Source: Fimenecus sp045655645
GTDB lineage: Bacteria; Bacillota; Clostridia; Oscillospirales; Acutalibacteraceae
Direction of reading: 5' to 3'
NCBI GenBank assembly: GCA_045655645.1
Contig: JAZOPS010000043.1
Coordinates: 1-39,829, forward strand
DNA length: 39,829 nt
Shown here: positions 7,201 through 15,696 of the stretch, in pieces
How the letters are laid out: every line of letters begins with the position of its first letter
Numbering within the stretch: position 1 is the first letter of the stretch
Notes under the pieces: generated by a model
What the model saw: only the letters and a program-made list of their open reading frames with translations
What the model was told of the DNA's origin: nothing
Databases searched by the model: none
Program-made: the position numbers and the translations under genes

Positions 7201-9939
7201 ATGGCAGATAGAATTTCAGATTCTCTCATAGACGAGATTCTTGCATCAGCAAAGAAATATGAAACAGAAGATAACTACAATGTTTCTTCTGAAAATATTG
7301 ATGCTTTGTTAGAAGACATCAAAGAAACTTTGCCTTCAAAGGTGGCGGAAGATAAAACAACCGTGATTTCTTCATTGCCAAAAGAAGAAATAAAAGAAAG
7401 ATTCAAAGTAAATATTGCTCAAATTACAGAAACAGACAAAACTGTTGTTTTGCCCGATATCGCTCGCGCAGAGGATGTAACTGTGCATGTTGAAGAAAGC
7501 GGACAAATCGGCTTTTCTGCTGATGGCACAAAAATCGGCAGCGAAGAAGTTTTAGAAGAAAAAGAAGAGCCAAAAGAAGAACTCAAATCTGTCAGCGGTC
7601 AAATTTCAATTGAAAAAACAAGAATGTTCAATGAAGTTAAAATCCGCGGGGAATATAATCCCAATATTTCTCATAATTTAGGAAATAAGGTTGCAAGAAC
7701 AACAACAGGTGAAGGTGACCCTCTCTCAACGCCTGTTATGAGTGAAGAAAAGTACAGAAAACATTTTATGAACCGTCCTGTGCAGAATATCGAAAAAACA
7801 CAGGAACACCGCAAACTCATTGAGTCACTCCCCGAAAAGACTATTGAGACTCCCGGTTTGGTTATTAAAAAGAATAGAGAACTTAAGGCAGATACAGATG
7901 GCATTGAACCATTGCCCGTGATTGTGCCTGCTGAATATGAATTAGAACAAGAAAAGAAGAATCCAGTTATTGTTCCAGAAGAAAAAGATATTTATTCTGA
8001 TAATCAGATTATGCTTGATGGGTTTGGGGAAGATGATGAACCAGTTATGCAGCAATCTGAAGAAGAAGCAGAAGCAGAACTTCGCGAAACAAGAAAAACC
8101 GTTGTTGACAATTTTATGAACGGTGGTTTGATTTTCAAACAAGAAGTTGCAGACGGAGAAATCGGTGCAACAACACCAAAGCGCCGTTTTGAAAGACGAA
8201 AAGTTTCAGTTGCTCGTGAATATTATGGTCCAAAGGATACTAGTGCTGTTTACAGAGTTTTCCAAGCAGAGAAAAAGAGCCTTGTTGCAAAACTTTCAGG
8301 ACTTTCAGCAATCTGCCTTATAATGTCATTGCTTGCAGCAGTTGCAGGCGCAGAAAATGGCAACTTTGAGATTTATGGCAACAACGAATATGTTTATGTT
8401 GCGACTCAACTCATTTTATTGATTGTTGCTTGTGGCGTTTGCTATCGCAGTTTGATTGATGCTATCAAGGGACTCAAAAATAAAGTTTTAGATATGAACA
8501 CCGTGATTCTTGCAACTTCATTTGCAGGCATTTTGCAATGCCTTGTGGGATTCGGTTTTACAGATAGTGTTGAATCAAGCGCAAGATTGTTGGCAGGCGC
8601 AGCAGTTTTGCCAATGATTTTAAAAACTGTTGGTGAATTAATCCGTTGTAAAGGTGATATTGCAAACTTTGAAATCGTGTCAGACGAAGAAAGTGAGCTC
8701 TATTGCGTTCAAAATATCGATGATGAAGACACAGCAACTGAAATTGCTCGCGGTTTAATGCTTGGTAATCCTGATATTAAATATTCAGCAAAAATCGGCT
8801 TCCCTACAAGATTCGTTGAACTTTCTCGTTCAGCAGAAGTTACAGGCCCACTATTTAAAATTGCAATTCCTGCAGTATTAGGTGTTGCATTGTTGATTGG
8901 TATAATTTTTGGCATTGTTTCTGCAAATGTCTTTGTAGGTGTGAGTGCGTTCGCGGGTGCAATCCTTATGGGACTTCCACTTGCAGCAAGTCTTTGCGCT
9001 ATTACAAATATTTATGCTGAAAACAAAAAACTCAACGAAGAAGGCTCATTAATTAATGGGTATAGCGCAGTTGAAGATGCGGTTAATTCAAATGGTATAA
9101 TGGTTGACGCTTGTGACGCATTCGTTAGTGGTGGTTGCAATATCGAAGGCATTAAACTCTATCACAAAATGCGTATTGACGAGGCGATTCTTTATACTGC
9201 GTCAGTAATTATTGAATCAGGTGGAGTTCTTTCAGATATATTCAACGGGGTTATCATTGGTAAGCAAAAGTTGTTGTTCCCTGTTGAATCATTGGCTTAT
9301 GAAGAAAAATTAGGTTGTTCTTGTTGGATTCATAATCACAGAGTTCTTGTTGGTAACAGAGAATTACTTGTGCATCATAATGTTGAAACACCTGACAAAG
9401 AACTTGAAGATAAATTCAAGCAAAACGGCAGAAATGTGATTTATCTTGCAATCGAAGGCAAAATTGCTGCAATGTTTGTTGTTGTTTATAAAGCAAACGA
9501 AGAAACAGCAAGATATATGCAAGAACTTGAAAAAGATGGTTTAACAATATTCTTCAGAACATCTGATGCGAATATTACAGAAGAATTTATCGAAAAAGAA
9601 TTCGATTTACCATCAAATGTTGTTAAGATTATTAATCCTGTTGCAGGCGAAATGTTCGCAAAGGTAAAGAATGGCGAAATTGACCGAGCAGATGCAATGA
9701 TAGTGCATGACGGTAGCGCAAAGACAATGTTCTCGGCTTTGCACAGTGCTTTTGTGATAAATTCTTATGTTAACACTTCAAGAATTATCCAGTTTGTTTC
9801 ATCTTTCTTGGGTGTTGCAATTGTGGCTTTGCTTGCAGGTCTTTCAAGTCTTGCACAGGTTGGCGTTTGGCAAATTATAATGTATCAGGCAATCTGGGCA
9901 ACTGTGCTCAGCGTGCTTCCTATATTGCGAAAAAAATAG
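7201..9939 (+). CDS. Degenerate P-type ATPase-like membrane protein
   Basis: The protein (912 aa) starts with about 360 hydrophilic, mostly acidic residues that look disordered, followed by a P-type ATPase-like body. Hydrophobic segments lie near 363-383, 399-419, 431-452, 460-478, 553-575, 577-600, 862-884 and 887-907. In place of the phosphorylation motif DKTGTLTxG stands VDACDAFVSGG: the Asp (D636) and last Gly remain, but KTGT is lost. P593 lies 43 residues before D636, the same distance as from the CPC proline to the phosphorylated Asp in P1B copper pumps. No TGE actuator motif is seen, and the GDGxND hinge is replaced by VHDGSAKTM (835-843). I infer that it cannot pump and may sense or regulate. 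Start ATG 7201 follows CGGGGGA. MgtC follows 17 nt after its stop. Confidence 0.72.
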   Translation: MADRISDSLIDEILASAKKYETEDNYNVSSENIDALLEDIKETLPSKVAEDKTTVISSLPKEEIKERFKVNIAQITETDKTVVLPDIARAEDVTVHVEESGQIGFSADGTKIGSEEVLEEKEEPKEELKSVSGQISIEKTRMFNEVKIRGEYNPNISHNLGNKVARTTTGEGDPLSTPVMSEEKYRKHFMNRPVQNIEKTQEHRKLIESLPEKTIETPGLVIKKNRELKADTDGIEPLPVIVPAEYELEQEKKNPVIVPEEKDIYSDNQIMLDGFGEDDEPVMQQSEEEAEAELRETRKTVVDNFMNGGLIFKQEVADGEIGATTPKRRFERRKVSVAREYYGPKDTSAVYRVFQAEKKSLVAKLSGLSAICLIMSLLAAVAGAENGNFEIYGNNEYVYVATQLILLIVACGVCYRSLIDAIKGLKNKVLDMNTVILATSFAGILQCLVGFGFTDSVESSARLLAGAAVLPMILKTVGELIRCKGDIANFEIVSDEESELYCVQNIDDEDTATEIARGLMLGNPDIKYSAKIGFPTRFVELSRSAEVTGPLFKIAIPAVLGVALLIGIIFGIVSANVFVGVSAFAGAILMGLPLAASLCAITNIYAENKKLNEEGSLINGYSAVEDAVNSNGIMVDACDAFVSGGCNIEGIKLYHKMRIDEAILYTASVIIESGGVLSDIFNGVIIGKQKLLFPVESLAYEEKLGCSCWIHNHRVLVGNRELLVHHNVETPDKELEDKFKQNGRNVIYLAIEGKIAAMFVVVYKANEETARYMQELEKDGLTIFFRTSDANITEEFIEKEFDLPSNVVKIINPVAGEMFAKVKNGEIDRADAMIVHDGSAKTMFSALHSAFVINSYVNTSRIIQFVSSFLGVAIVALLAGLSSLAQVGVWQIIMYQAIWATVLSVLPILRKK

Positions 9940-9956
9940 TTTAGGGGATGACAATT

Positions 9957-10691
9957 TTGTCAGAAATTTTAAATTCACTTAAAGATGGTTTTTTGTGGCT
10001 TTGGGGATTTGATGAAGTGAGATTTACCATTGATGCACTCGTCAAGTTAGGTCTTGCTGCATTGTTAAGTGGTATAATCGGTTTCGAGCGCGAACACTCA
10101 CATCGTCCTGCAGGTTTCAGAACACATATTCTTGTGTCTGTTGGCTCTGCACTTGTAATGCTTACATCAGTTTATATCGCAAAAGACCAAGGCATGGTAA
10201 CTGATGTTACAAGAATGAGTGCACAGGTAATAAGTGGTATCGGTTTCTTGGGTGCAGGTACAATTCTTCGTGAAGGTTTTTCAGTTAAAGGACTTACAAC
10301 TGCGGCTTCCCTTTGGGCAGTTTCTTGTATAGGTATCGCAGTAGGTTCTGGTTATATTGTTGGTGCTTTGGTAGCAACTTTTGTAATTTATCTTACTCTT
10401 AACTCATTAAAGAGATTTATTGTTCGTGGTTCAGCAGGTAAACTTCTCTTTATTGAAATTAAAGATGTTGGAACACAGATTCCGCTTATCACAAAAACAA
10501 TCAAACAATGCGGTGGAACAATTCACTCAATGGAAGTTGTTTATACTGAAGCAAAAGATTTAAAATTCAAACACAGAAAAGATACTTCTGTTATTAAAAT
10601 TCTTGTGTTCCCTAAAAATGATGATTCACTTTCAATAATTTTAAGCACAATCAGAAGTATGGAAGATGTAGAGGATATTTATGTTGACTGA
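9957..10691 (+). CDS. MgtC/SapB family membrane protein
   Basis: The protein (244 aa) has four to five N-terminal membrane segments with hallmark MgtC residues: GLAALLSGIIGFEREHSHRP, GFRTHILVSVGSALVM and ISGIGFLGAGTILREG. The C-terminal ~90 residues form a soluble ACT-like domain, as in longer MgtC relatives. In Salmonella, MgtC modulates ATP synthase and phosphate uptake and supports growth at low Mg2+. Start choice: AGGGG at 9943-9947 touches ATG 9948 but is 9 nt before in-frame TTG 9957, so TTG is preferred. It follows the pseudo-ATPase closely and overlaps the next gene by 11 nt, indicating an operon. Confidence 0.88.
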   Translation: MSEILNSLKDGFLWLWGFDEVRFTIDALVKLGLAALLSGIIGFEREHSHRPAGFRTHILVSVGSALVMLTSVYIAKDQGMVTDVTRMSAQVISGIGFLGAGTILREGFSVKGLTTAASLWAVSCIGIAVGSGYIVGALVATFVIYLTLNSLKRFIVRGSAGKLLFIEIKDVGTQIPLITKTIKQCGGTIHSMEVVYTEAKDLKFKHRKDTSVIKILVFPKNDDSLSIILSTIRSMEDVEDIYVD

Positions 10692-11436
10692 TAGCATCAC
10701 TTTATATGATGGTGAGCATATTGAAGATTTAGGGTGCGATGTGGGTGTGATTGTGTCAAAACAACACACTTTTGGTACAGACGCAATGCTTTTAGCATCA
10801 TTTGCAAACCCTAAAAGAAATGATATTGCCTGTGATTTCGGCACAGGTTGTGGGATTATCCCGTTTTTATGGTTGAGAGACGGTAAGTGCAGTGAAATAT
10901 CTGCTGTTGAAATACAAGGAAATGCTTGCAATCAAGTAGAGCGTTCAATCACTCTCAACAACACAGAAAAAATTACTCTCTATAACAGAGATTTGAAAAA
11001 TCTTGATGGGTTTGCACTTGCAAGTTTTGATTTGGTTACAATGAATCCGCCTTATAAAATCGAGAACGGTGGAATAAAAAATGAAGACGAAAGTGCAACA
11101 ATTGCCCGTCACGAAACTTTCTGCAATATGGACGACATCGCAAAAAGTGCTTCTAAACTTTTGCGTTTTGGTGGCAAATTCTGTATCTGTCATCGTCCTG
11201 AAAGAGTTTTTGACGCAATGGTGGCAATGAGAGATAACGGCATTGAACCGAAAAGATTGCGCTTTGTGTCTAAAAAAGGTGACACTCAACCTTGGCTTGT
11301 GCTGATAGAAGGCAAGCGCGGAGCAAAAAGCGGGTTGAAAGTTGAAAAACCATTTATAGCATATAATGATGACGGCACTCTCACAGATGAGATACTGGAG
11401 ATAACAGAAAAATACAGAAAGGAAACGGGCAAATGA
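10681..11436 (+). CDS. trmN6: tRNA1(Val) (adenine37-N6)-methyltransferase-like protein
   Basis: This is a Rossmann-fold SAM methyltransferase (251 aa) of the TrmN6/YabB group. SAM motif I is DFGTGCGIIP (residues 52-61), an acidic E77 ends the second strand, and NPPY (122-125) marks an amino-methylating enzyme acting on adenine N6. The N-terminal KQHTFGTDAMLLA is typical of this subfamily. The order here, with rsmI directly downstream, matches Bacillus subtilis yabB followed by yabC (rsmI), which supports the assignment. Its start ATG lies inside the end of the MgtC gene, with AGAGGA just upstream, and its stop overlaps the next start, so translation is probably coupled. Confidence 0.85.
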   Translation: MLTDSITLYDGEHIEDLGCDVGVIVSKQHTFGTDAMLLASFANPKRNDIACDFGTGCGIIPFLWLRDGKCSEISAVEIQGNACNQVERSITLNNTEKITLYNRDLKNLDGFALASFDLVTMNPPYKIENGGIKNEDESATIARHETFCNMDDIAKSASKLLRFGGKFCICHRPERVFDAMVAMRDNGIEPKRLRFVSKKGDTQPWLVLIEGKRGAKSGLKVEKPFIAYNDDGTLTDEILEITEKYRKETGK

Positions 11437-12257
11437 GTGGAAAACTTTATGTAGTAGGAACACCAATCGGCAATTTGTCAGATTTTTCCGAAAGAGCAAA
11501 AGAAGTTTTGAAAAGTGTAGATTTTATCGCCGCAGAAGACACAAGAGTTACAACAAAACTTCTCAATAAATTTGAATTCAAAAAACCACTTATCAGTTAT
11601 TATGAGCATAATCGTCGTGAGCGTGGTGAAATAATCATAAAGCGTATCCTTGATGGTGAAACTTGTGCCATAGTTACAGATGCGGGAATGCCTTGCATCT
11701 CTGACCCAGGACAAGACCTTGTTTATCTTTGCCACGAAAAGAATATACCTGTGGAATCGGTGCCGGGGCCAACTGCATTTGCAACTGCTCTTGCTATCAG
11801 TGGAATGGAAAGTGGCAGATTTACCTTTGAAGGTTTTTTGAGTACGAATAAACCAAGCAGAAAAGAACACTTGGACGAGCTTCGAAATGAAACTCGCACA
11901 ATGATTTTCTATGAAGCACCACATAAACTTAAAGCAACGCTTAAAGATATGCAAAAAGTTTTTGGTGACAGAGAAATCGCAATAGTTAAAGAACTTACAA
12001 AAATTCATGAAAATGTTATGAGAACAACACTTTGCGGTGCTTGTGAATACTTTGAAAAAGAAGACCCTCGCGGTGAATATGTTTTAATTATTGCGGGTGC
12101 ACAAAAACAGAAAGAAAAACAACCTGTTACATTAGAACAGGCTGTGGAGATAGCAAAAGATTTAGTTTTAAAAGGCGTCAGCGTCAACGAAGCAGCCAAA
12201 ACTGTTGCAAGTGACACTGGCATAAAGAAAAGTCTTATATATAAAGAATTACTTTGA
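11433..12257 (+). CDS. rsmI: 16S rRNA (cytidine1402-2'-O)-methyltransferase RsmI
   Basis: The protein (274 aa, normal length) is a tetrapyrrole-methylase-fold enzyme that 2'-O-methylates C1402 in the ribosomal decoding centre. Diagnostic segments are YVVGTPIGNLSD at the N-terminus, AEDTR (34-38), VTDAGMPCISDPG and VPGPTAFATALAISG. The C-terminus holds the small helical domain seen in RsmI. Its ATG overlaps the preceding stop in an ATGA arrangement. Its 3' end overlaps by 9 nt the 3' end of the convergent XRE regulator gene, with no terminator between. Confidence 0.93.
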   Translation: MSGKLYVVGTPIGNLSDFSERAKEVLKSVDFIAAEDTRVTTKLLNKFEFKKPLISYYEHNRRERGEIIIKRILDGETCAIVTDAGMPCISDPGQDLVYLCHEKNIPVESVPGPTAFATALAISGMESGRFTFEGFLSTNKPSRKEHLDELRNETRTMIFYEAPHKLKATLKDMQKVFGDREIAIVKELTKIHENVMRTTLCGACEYFEKEDPRGEYVLIIAGAQKQKEKQPVTLEQAVEIAKDLVLKGVSVNEAAKTVASDTGIKKSLIYKELL

Positions 12258-12872
12258 TTCTCTATTGGAATATTTATACATTCTTGCAATTTCTTTCTCA
12301 ATAAGTCTTGAAGCTTCGTTTATGATAGTTTCCATAGATTTTGGCAATTGCTCACTTCGTTTTGGCTTATTGTCACCGTCAAAAACAAGAGAATTGATAA
12401 TGTGGTCAACAAGATTTGTTGTGATAAACGGTGCTAATTCTTTTTTTGCATTCTCGTGGTTTGGGATAGCACCTTGACGAAGTGCAGAAAGATACACTTT
12501 ATAAATAGTAAGAATATAAATATTTCTTATTCTTGAAGCATAGTTTCTTCCGTAAACACCAAGTCGCTCTTGCATATAAACTGATGAACGGAAAACTGTA
12601 CTCATTCTAACTTCGCTATCTTGTGGAATTTCATAATCTACAAAAAGTGCGTCAGACATCATTTTATTGTCAGTAAGCCCTAAAAGGTAGTCGGTACTAA
12701 CATCATAGAAAGCAGACGCACGGCAGAGAAAATCAAGGCCACATTCGCGGATTCCCTTTTCATAGTGAGAAAGCAAAGCCTGAGAAACACCAAGTTGTTC
12801 GGCAGCCTCTTTTTGACTTAAATTTTTATCTTTTCTCAGTTCCACAAGTCTTGTTGAAATTGAAGTGCTCAC
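12249..12872 (-). CDS. XRE-family transcriptional regulator with unknown C-terminal domain
   Basis: The protein (207 aa) begins with a clear helix-turn-helix of the Cro/C1 type: LVELRKDKNLSQKEAAEQLG followed by SQALLSHYEKGIR (about residues 9-42), then the common DFLCRASAFYDVSTDYLLG end. The remaining ~140 residues are mainly helical by eye and not recognised; they may sense a ligand or form a dimer. It starts with GTG 12872 behind AAAGGAA (12887-12881); an ATG at 12880 is in another frame and ends after three codons. A 15-bp perfect inverted repeat lies just upstream, suggesting autoregulation. Target genes are unknown; the divergent phosphatase gene is the nearest candidate. Confidence 0.85.
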   Translation of the reverse strand: MSTSISTRLVELRKDKNLSQKEAAEQLGVSQALLSHYEKGIRECGLDFLCRASAFYDVSTDYLLGLTDNKMMSDALFVDYEIPQDSEVRMSTVFRSSVYMQERLGVYGRNYASRIRNIYILTIYKVYLSALRQGAIPNHENAKKELAPFITTNLVDHIINSLVFDGDNKPKRSEQLPKSMETIINEASRLIEKEIARMYKYSNRESK

Positions 12873-12885
12873 AAAATCATTCCTT

Positions 12886-12900
12886 TATACTTTAAGTATA
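12886..12900. promoter_or_regulatory. 15-bp inverted repeat, candidate XRE operator
   Basis: TATACTTTAAGTATA is a perfect inverted repeat around a central T. On the minus strand it lies between a TATAAT (12909-12904) and the Shine-Dalgarno of the XRE gene, where a repressor would block its own transcription. Confidence 0.5.
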
Positions 12901-12966
12901 AAAATTATATAACAGTTTAAACATTTTGTATATTGTATTTAATCACAAATTTTTAGGAGTTCTAAT

Positions 12967-13689
12967 ATGAAAACTTACCAAATTCATTTAATCCGTCACG
13001 CAGTCACAAAGGGTAGCCTTGAAGGACGATATATCGGTCACACAGATGAACCTGTGTGCGAAGAGGGTATGGCGCAACTCAAAGATATTCAAGAAAACTA
13101 TGGTGAATATCCAGAGGTTGATGCTGTTTTTTCAAGTCCTTTGAAAAGATGCATTGAAACTGCACAGGCTATTTATCCTGATAAAAACCCAATTATTCTT
13201 GACGATTTAAGAGAATATGATTTTGGTGAATTTGAGGGTAAAACTGCTGAAGAATTACAAAATGATGAAGACTTTGCAGAATGGCTTTCTGGCACAAATC
13301 CAAACAAAGCGGCACCATTTGGTGACAGTCAGGTTAGATTTAATTACAGAATTTGCGATTGTTTTGAAAAAATTGTTGATGGTGTAATTAAAGCGGGTGT
13401 CAAGAATACAGCAGTTATTACTCATGGTGGTGTGATTATGTCACTTATGCAGACTTACGCTTTGCCAGAAGCAGCAATGCACGAGTGGTTGACACCTTCT
13501 TGTTGTGGATATACTTTACGAGTTGACCCGTCAATCTGGTCAAGGGGAATGAAGGTTGAAGCAATTGCAGAGTGCCCAGCACAACCAAAAGAGTTTGAAC
13601 ATGAACTTTGGGATGTTTATGACCCCGATAAAGACCCATTTGATGTGGCATATTGGGAAAATGATGAAAATTTTAAAGACGAGCAATAA
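12967..13689 (+). CDS. Histidine phosphatase family protein
   Basis: The protein (240 aa) belongs to the phosphoglycerate-mutase-like histidine phosphatases. R10 and H11 of HLIRHAVTKG hold the catalytic His (RHA rather than the usual RHG). SSPLKRCIETA supplies the second Arg, E83 in LREYDFGEFEG the general acid, and H153 in ITHGGV the second His. Members include alpha-ribazole phosphatase (CobC), phosphoglycerate mutase-like and broad sugar phosphatases; no cobalamin gene is nearby, so the substrate is open. A C-terminal extension of about 60 acidic, aromatic-rich residues follows the core. It starts at ATG 12967, 7 nt after AGGAG, divergent from the XRE gene. Confidence 0.85.
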   Translation: MKTYQIHLIRHAVTKGSLEGRYIGHTDEPVCEEGMAQLKDIQENYGEYPEVDAVFSSPLKRCIETAQAIYPDKNPIILDDLREYDFGEFEGKTAEELQNDEDFAEWLSGTNPNKAAPFGDSQVRFNYRICDCFEKIVDGVIKAGVKNTAVITHGGVIMSLMQTYALPEAAMHEWLTPSCCGYTLRVDPSIWSRGMKVEAIAECPAQPKEFEHELWDVYDPDKDPFDVAYWENDENFKDEQ

Positions 13690-13719
13690 AAAATTTCTAA
13701 ATTAGCAATAAATAATACA

Positions 13720-13748
13720 TTGAAATAGAAAAAACATAGTGATAAAAT
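13720..13748 (+). promoter_or_regulatory. Predicted promoter of the uronate operon
   Basis: TTGAAA (13720-13725), a 17-nt spacer and TAAAAT (13743-13748), with TGA making an extended -10. Confidence 0.6.
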
Positions 13749-13782
13749 TATTTTATAAACTAGGTAACTTGGAGGGAAAATT

Positions 13783-14829
13783 ATGAAAATGTCATTCCGT
13801 TGGTATGGCGAAAGTGACCCAATATCATTGCAATACATTCGTCAAATTCCAAATATGAAAAGCATAGTTAGTGCTGTTTATGATGTAAAACCGGGTGAGG
13901 TTTGGCCAGAAGAGTCAATCGAGAAAATGGTAAAACAATGCGAAGAAAATGGTCTTGTTTTTGATGTTGTTGAATCAATTCCTGTGCACGAAAATATTAA
14001 ACTTGGCAGAGATAATGTTGACGAGCTTTTAGAGGTTTATTGTGAAAACATCCGTCGTTGTGCAAAATATGGAGTTAAATGTGTAACATATAACTTTATG
14101 CCTGTTTTTGACTGGACTCGTACACAGCTTGATAAAGAGGCAGAGGATGGCTCAACAAGTCTTGTTATGTATTGGGAACAGATGAAAGGCCTTGACCCAC
14201 TTAAGGATGATATTCATCTTCCAGGTTGGGATTCGAGCTATAGTCAGGAAGAGGTTAGAGAATTAATTTCAGCTTATGGTGAACTTGGTGAAGAAGGACT
14301 TTGGAAAAATCTTGAAAAATTCCTTAAAAAAGTAATTCCTGTTGCTGAAGAATGTGGCGTTAAAATGGCAATTCATCCTGATGACCCACCATATCCAATT
14401 TTTGGTATTCCAAGAATTATCACTTGCGAAGAAAACATCGACAGAATGTTAGCTCTTATTGATAGTGAGGCAAATAGTCTTTGTCTTTGTACTGGCTCAT
14501 TAGGTTGTGCAAGGTCAAATGATGTGGTACAAATGATTAGAAAATATAGTGCAATGAACAGAATTGCATTTATGCATATCAGAAACATTTTGATTATGGA
14601 AGATGGAAGCTTTGAAGAAAGTGGACATATTTCAAGTTGTGGTAGTCTTGATATGTATGAGGTAGTTAAGGCGCTTGTAGATACAGGTTTTGATGGATAT
14701 GTTCGTCCTGACCACGGTAGAATGATTTGGGGCGAAACAGGAAAACCTGGATATGGACTTTTCGACAGAGCACTTGGTGCAACATATATAAACGGCTTAT
14801 TCGAAGCAGTTGAGAAAGGAAGTAAATAA
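13783..14829 (+). CDS. uxuA: Mannonate dehydratase UxuA
   Basis: The enzyme (348 aa, close to the Bacillus form) dehydrates D-mannonate to 2-keto-3-deoxy-D-gluconate in glucuronate breakdown, a metal-dependent cytoplasmic reaction on a TIM barrel. Family landmarks are MSFRWYG at the start, NFMPVFDWTRT, MAIHPDDPP, CLCTGSLG, FMHIRN and VRPDHGR, the His, Cys and Asp residues forming the metal site. It is first in a four-gene operon with UxuB, KdgK and Eda, and starts at ATG 13783 behind TTGGAGGG. No uronate isomerase (UxaC) is in the window, so glucuronate or fructuronate must be fed in by genes elsewhere. Confidence 0.95.
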   Translation: MKMSFRWYGESDPISLQYIRQIPNMKSIVSAVYDVKPGEVWPEESIEKMVKQCEENGLVFDVVESIPVHENIKLGRDNVDELLEVYCENIRRCAKYGVKCVTYNFMPVFDWTRTQLDKEAEDGSTSLVMYWEQMKGLDPLKDDIHLPGWDSSYSQEEVRELISAYGELGEEGLWKNLEKFLKKVIPVAEECGVKMAIHPDDPPYPIFGIPRIITCEENIDRMLALIDSEANSLCLCTGSLGCARSNDVVQMIRKYSAMNRIAFMHIRNILIMEDGSFEESGHISSCGSLDMYEVVKALVDTGFDGYVRPDHGRMIWGETGKPGYGLFDRALGATYINGLFEAVEKGSK

Positions 14830-14832
14830 CCT

Positions 14833-15681
14833 ATGGTACACGAGAATTTAAAAGGTAGAGTAGCAGTAGTAACTGGTGGCGGCGGAGTCCTTTGTGGTGA
14901 CTTTGCAAAGACTCTTGCAAAACAGGGCGTAAAAGTTGCTGTTCTTGACCTTAATGAAGCAGCAGCACAGAAGGTTGCAGACGAAATCGTTGCTGACGGT
15001 GGCGTGGCTATTGCAGTTGGCTGTAATGTACTTGAAAAAGAGAGCATGGAAAATGCTCGTGCAATTATTAACGAAAAACTTGGTACTTGCGATATTCTTC
15101 TCAATGGTGCAGGCGGCAATAATCCAAAAGGCACAACAACAAAAGAAACTCTTGAAAAAATTGACCTTATAGAAAAGAATGAGGACATCAAAACATTCTT
15201 TGACCTTGATGCAAGTGGTATTTCATTTGTATTTAATCTTAACTTCCTTGGAACACTTATTCCAACTCAGGTTTTTGCTCGCGATATGGCAGAAAAAGAA
15301 AATACTTGTATCGTTATGGTAACATCAATGAATGCTTATCGTCCACTTACAAAAATTCCTGCATATTCAGCAGCAAAAGCAGCGGTTAAGAATTTTACAG
15401 AGTTTATGGCAGTTCATTTTGCAGATGTTGGTATCCGTGTAAATGCTATTGCACCGGGCTTCTTCTCAACAAACCAGAATAAAGCACTTCTTTGCAATGA
15501 AGATGGCACACCAACTGAAAGAACAAAGAAAATTCTCAATGCAACACCAATGAAGAGATTTGGTGAGTCAGAAGAACTTACAGGCGCATTGTTATTCCTT
15601 TGTGATGAAGCATATTCAAGCTTTATTACAGGAACAAGTATCTGTGTAGATGGCGGATTTTCTGCTTATAGTGGTGTTTAA
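14833..15681 (+). CDS. uxuB: D-mannonate oxidoreductase, SDR type
   Basis: The protein (282 aa) is an NAD(P)H-dependent short-chain dehydrogenase that interconverts D-fructuronate and D-mannonate. It has TGGGGVLCG (residues 14-22), NGAGG (91-95), S165 in VTSMNAY, and Y178/K182 of YSAAK. It differs from the long-chain UxuB of E. coli; the SDR form is the one used by Bacillus and Clostridia, and the asymmetric TGGGGVLCG motif with a long loop after NGAGG fits it. It starts 3 nt after the uxuA stop, with AAAGGAAG overlapping the end of uxuA. Function is strengthened by its place between dehydratase and KDG kinase. Confidence 0.88.
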   Translation: MVHENLKGRVAVVTGGGGVLCGDFAKTLAKQGVKVAVLDLNEAAAQKVADEIVADGGVAIAVGCNVLEKESMENARAIINEKLGTCDILLNGAGGNNPKGTTTKETLEKIDLIEKNEDIKTFFDLDASGISFVFNLNFLGTLIPTQVFARDMAEKENTCIVMVTSMNAYRPLTKIPAYSAAKAAVKNFTEFMAVHFADVGIRVNAIAPGFFSTNQNKALLCNEDGTPTERTKKILNATPMKRFGESEELTGALLFLCDEAYSSFITGTSICVDGGFSAYSGV

Positions 15682-15696
15682 TCGGAGGTATATATT

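Noticed and set aside
7201..9939. Active metal-transporting P-type ATPase
   Set aside because: The KTGT of the phosphorylation motif, TGE and GDGxND motifs are absent, so an ordinary pump annotation is not supported.
10945..11499. Antisense ORF (184 codons) opposite trmN6
   Set aside because: Phe/Cys-rich shadow of a conserved methyltransferase gene; no ribosome site.
14373..15191. Long antisense ORF (272 codons) opposite uxuA and uxuB
   Set aside because: It is low-complexity and Ser/Pro-rich, has no ribosome site and mirrors two well-supported genes; the shadow arises from codon bias.
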